Shown here: in pieces, positions 62,947-64,000 of the stretch
Layout: each line of letters begins with the position of its first letter
How positions within the stretch are numbered: position 1 is the first letter of the stretch
Source: Nonomuraea helvata
GTDB taxonomy: Bacteria > Actinomycetota > Actinomycetes > Streptosporangiales > Streptosporangiaceae
Assembly (NCBI RefSeq): GCF_039535785.1
Contig: NZ_BAAAXV010000001.1
Span: 1,922,001-1,986,000 of the forward strand
Direction of reading: 5' to 3'
DNA length: 64,000 bases
Position numbers and translations under genes: made by a program
Notes under the pieces: generated by a model
Database searches by the model: none
What the model was told of the DNA's origin: nothing
What the model saw: only the letters and a program-made list of their open reading frames with translations

Positions 62947-63797
62947 CAGCCAGACAGCAGATCCGCCCGGCAGTCGTGGGCGGCGGCAGCGCACCCGCCG
63001 TCCTCGAACTGGAGGGGGTGACCAAGACCTACGGAGAACAGCCGCCCGTGGCGGCGCTGCGAGGCGTGACCTTCACCGTCCGCCAGGGCGAACTCCTCGC
63101 GATCGTGGGACCGTCCGGGTCGGGGAAGACGACGCTCCTGCATGTGATGGGGACACTCGAACGGCCCAGTGGCGGTGTCGTGCGGATCAACGGAGTCGAC
63201 GTCGCGGGCCTGGACGACCGGCGGCTCGCACGAGTGCGCGCCCGTGAGATCGGGTTCGTGTTCCAGCAGTTCTTCCTGGCCGAGCACTCGACGGCACTGG
63301 AGAACGTGGCGGACGGGCTGCTCTACGCTGGGGTGAACGTTCGTGAGCGGCGAAAGCTGGCAGCGGAGGCGCTGGCCCGGGTGGGACTCGCCGAACGGGC
63401 TGGATTCCGTCCAGGGAAGATGTCGGGCGGGCAGCGGCAGCGTGTGGCGATCGCCCGAGCGCTGGTAGGGCGTCCCGCGATCGTGCTGGCCGACGAGCCG
63501 ACGGGAAACCTCGACAGCCACACGGGCGCGTCCATCATGAAACTGTTGCGCGAGCTCAATGCGGACGGGGCCACGATCATCATGATCACCCACGATGCCC
63601 AGCTGGCTGCCGGCTTGCCGCGCCGCGTGCAGGTTCTGGACGGTCAGATCGTCGCGGACAGCGACCTCATCGGGTGCGCGGCCGCCGGCCAGGGCAGCGG
63701 GACGCCGGTCAGCGGAGTATCGGCCGACGCGTTGCCCGACGGCAGGAGGTCGGGCGGCGACAACGAATCGAGAGTGGGAAGAGGGGATTCCTCATGA
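62943..63797 (+). CDS. MacB/LolD-type ABC ATPase
   Basis: A 284-residue ATPase with Walker [10 protein letters not shown] at 56-64, signature [15 protein letters not shown], Walker [14 protein letters not shown] and switch His in MITHDAQLA. This is the FtsE/LolD/MacB family, which works mechanically with an FtsX-like permease. About 50 extra C-terminal residues (Ser/Gly-rich) are unusual. Its stop overlaps the permease start. Confidence 0.93.
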   Translation: MTARQQIRPAVVGGGSAPAVLELEGVTKTYGEQPPVAALRGVTFTVRQGELLAIVGPSGSGKTTLLHVMGTLERPSGGVVRINGVDVAGLDDRRLARVRAREIGFVFQQFFLAEHSTALENVADGLLYAGVNVRERRKLAAEALARVGLAERAGFRPGKMSGGQRQRVAIARALVGRPAIVLADEPTGNLDSHTGASIMKLLRELNADGATIIMITHDAQLAAGLPRRVQVLDGQIVADSDLIGCAAAGQGSGTPVSGVSADALPDGRRSGGDNESRVGRGDSS

Positions 63798-64000
63798 GCG
63801 GCCCGCGCGTTCGCAGCCGCCTCACACTGGGCGACCATACGCGGGTGGCGAGCATCGGACTGCGATCCCGCCCGCTGCGTGCCACACTCTCGGCGTTGGG
63901 CATCGCCATCGGCGTGGCCGCCATTGTCGCCGTTCTCGGACTCTCCTCCTCCTCCCAGGCGGGACTGCTGGCCGAGATCGACCGTCTGGGCACCAACCTG
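63794..64000 (+). CDS. MacB/FtsX-type ABC permease (3' end outside the window)
   Basis: The first 69 codons are visible: [20 protein letters not shown], then [20 protein letters not shown] and [12 protein letters not shown], the typical MacB start with the first transmembrane helix. It completes the adaptor-ATPase-permease exporter controlled by the divergent two-component system. Confidence 0.88.
   Translation, partial: MSGPRVRSRLTLGDHTRVASIGLRSRPLRATLSALGIAIGVAAIVAVLGLSSSSQAGLLAEIDRLGTNL

Overview
The window is about 64 kb of very GC-rich, gene-dense DNA with GTG starts, frequent 4-bp ATGA stop/start overlaps, lipobox lipoproteins, TetR/AfsR/LAL/SARP-type regulators and secreted polymer-degrading enzymes. 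This points to a filamentous actinomycete, most probably of the Streptosporangiales (Nonomuraea-like). The genus is inference from gene style only. No rRNA, tRNA, CRISPR array or replication origin was recognised. The many decayed gene tails suggest an accessory part of the chromosome.

Layout. 1-7 kb: a sulfonate-type ABC operon with a flavin monooxygenase (minus strand), a stand-alone LanC-like protein, a small monooxygenase and gene remnants. 7.1-12.4 kb: a ROK regulator, a second SsuABC-like transporter and a sulfatase in one coupled operon, ending in a solo tnpB element (12.4-13.7 kb) that supplies the last codons of the sulfatase. 14-21.5 kb: FAH-family hydrolase, L,D-transpeptidase, a frameshifted gene, a lone QcrB-type cytochrome b, a polysaccharide deacetylase and a secreted alpha/beta-hydrolase whose 3' end is amplified as a 58-bp tandem repeat. 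21.6-28.7 kb: a five-gene operon on the minus strand (SWIM zinc finger, DUF5691-like protein, VWA protein, MoxR-type AAA+ ATPase, DUF5682-like protein). It resembles E. coli yehLMPQ and is the best candidate for a poorly understood system. 29-36.9 kb: remnants, a GH18 chitinase, small membrane and hydrolase genes, a large LuxR-type regulator and an aldo/keto reductase.

37-39.3 kb is an AT-richer island with a headless NucA/NucB-type nuclease toxin domain followed by two probable immunity genes, butted against a sulfatase tail. 39.4-45.8 kb: TetR plus AfsR-type regulators, a secreted sulfatase and another TetR. 45.9-48.6 kb: a nuclease-like/lamin-tail protein and a GH30 glycosidase. 48.7-56.6 kb: MetE-like methyltransferase and acyl-CoA synthetase, a PaaX regulator and a divergent five-gene livKGFHM transporter. 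56.7-64 kb: TrmO, an ankyrin protein, a TetR with a clear operator, a truncated methyltransferase, a two-component system and, divergently, a lipoprotein plus MacA/MacB-like export operon running off the window.

Themes. Two transport operons appear to scavenge organosulfur compounds (sulfonates by monooxygenase, sulfate esters by sulfatase). Polymer degradation genes (chitinase, GH30) carry GAAANTTTC palindromes in their promoters, as does the frameshifted gene at 16.5 kb. About ten truncated or frameshifted genes record repeated rearrangement.
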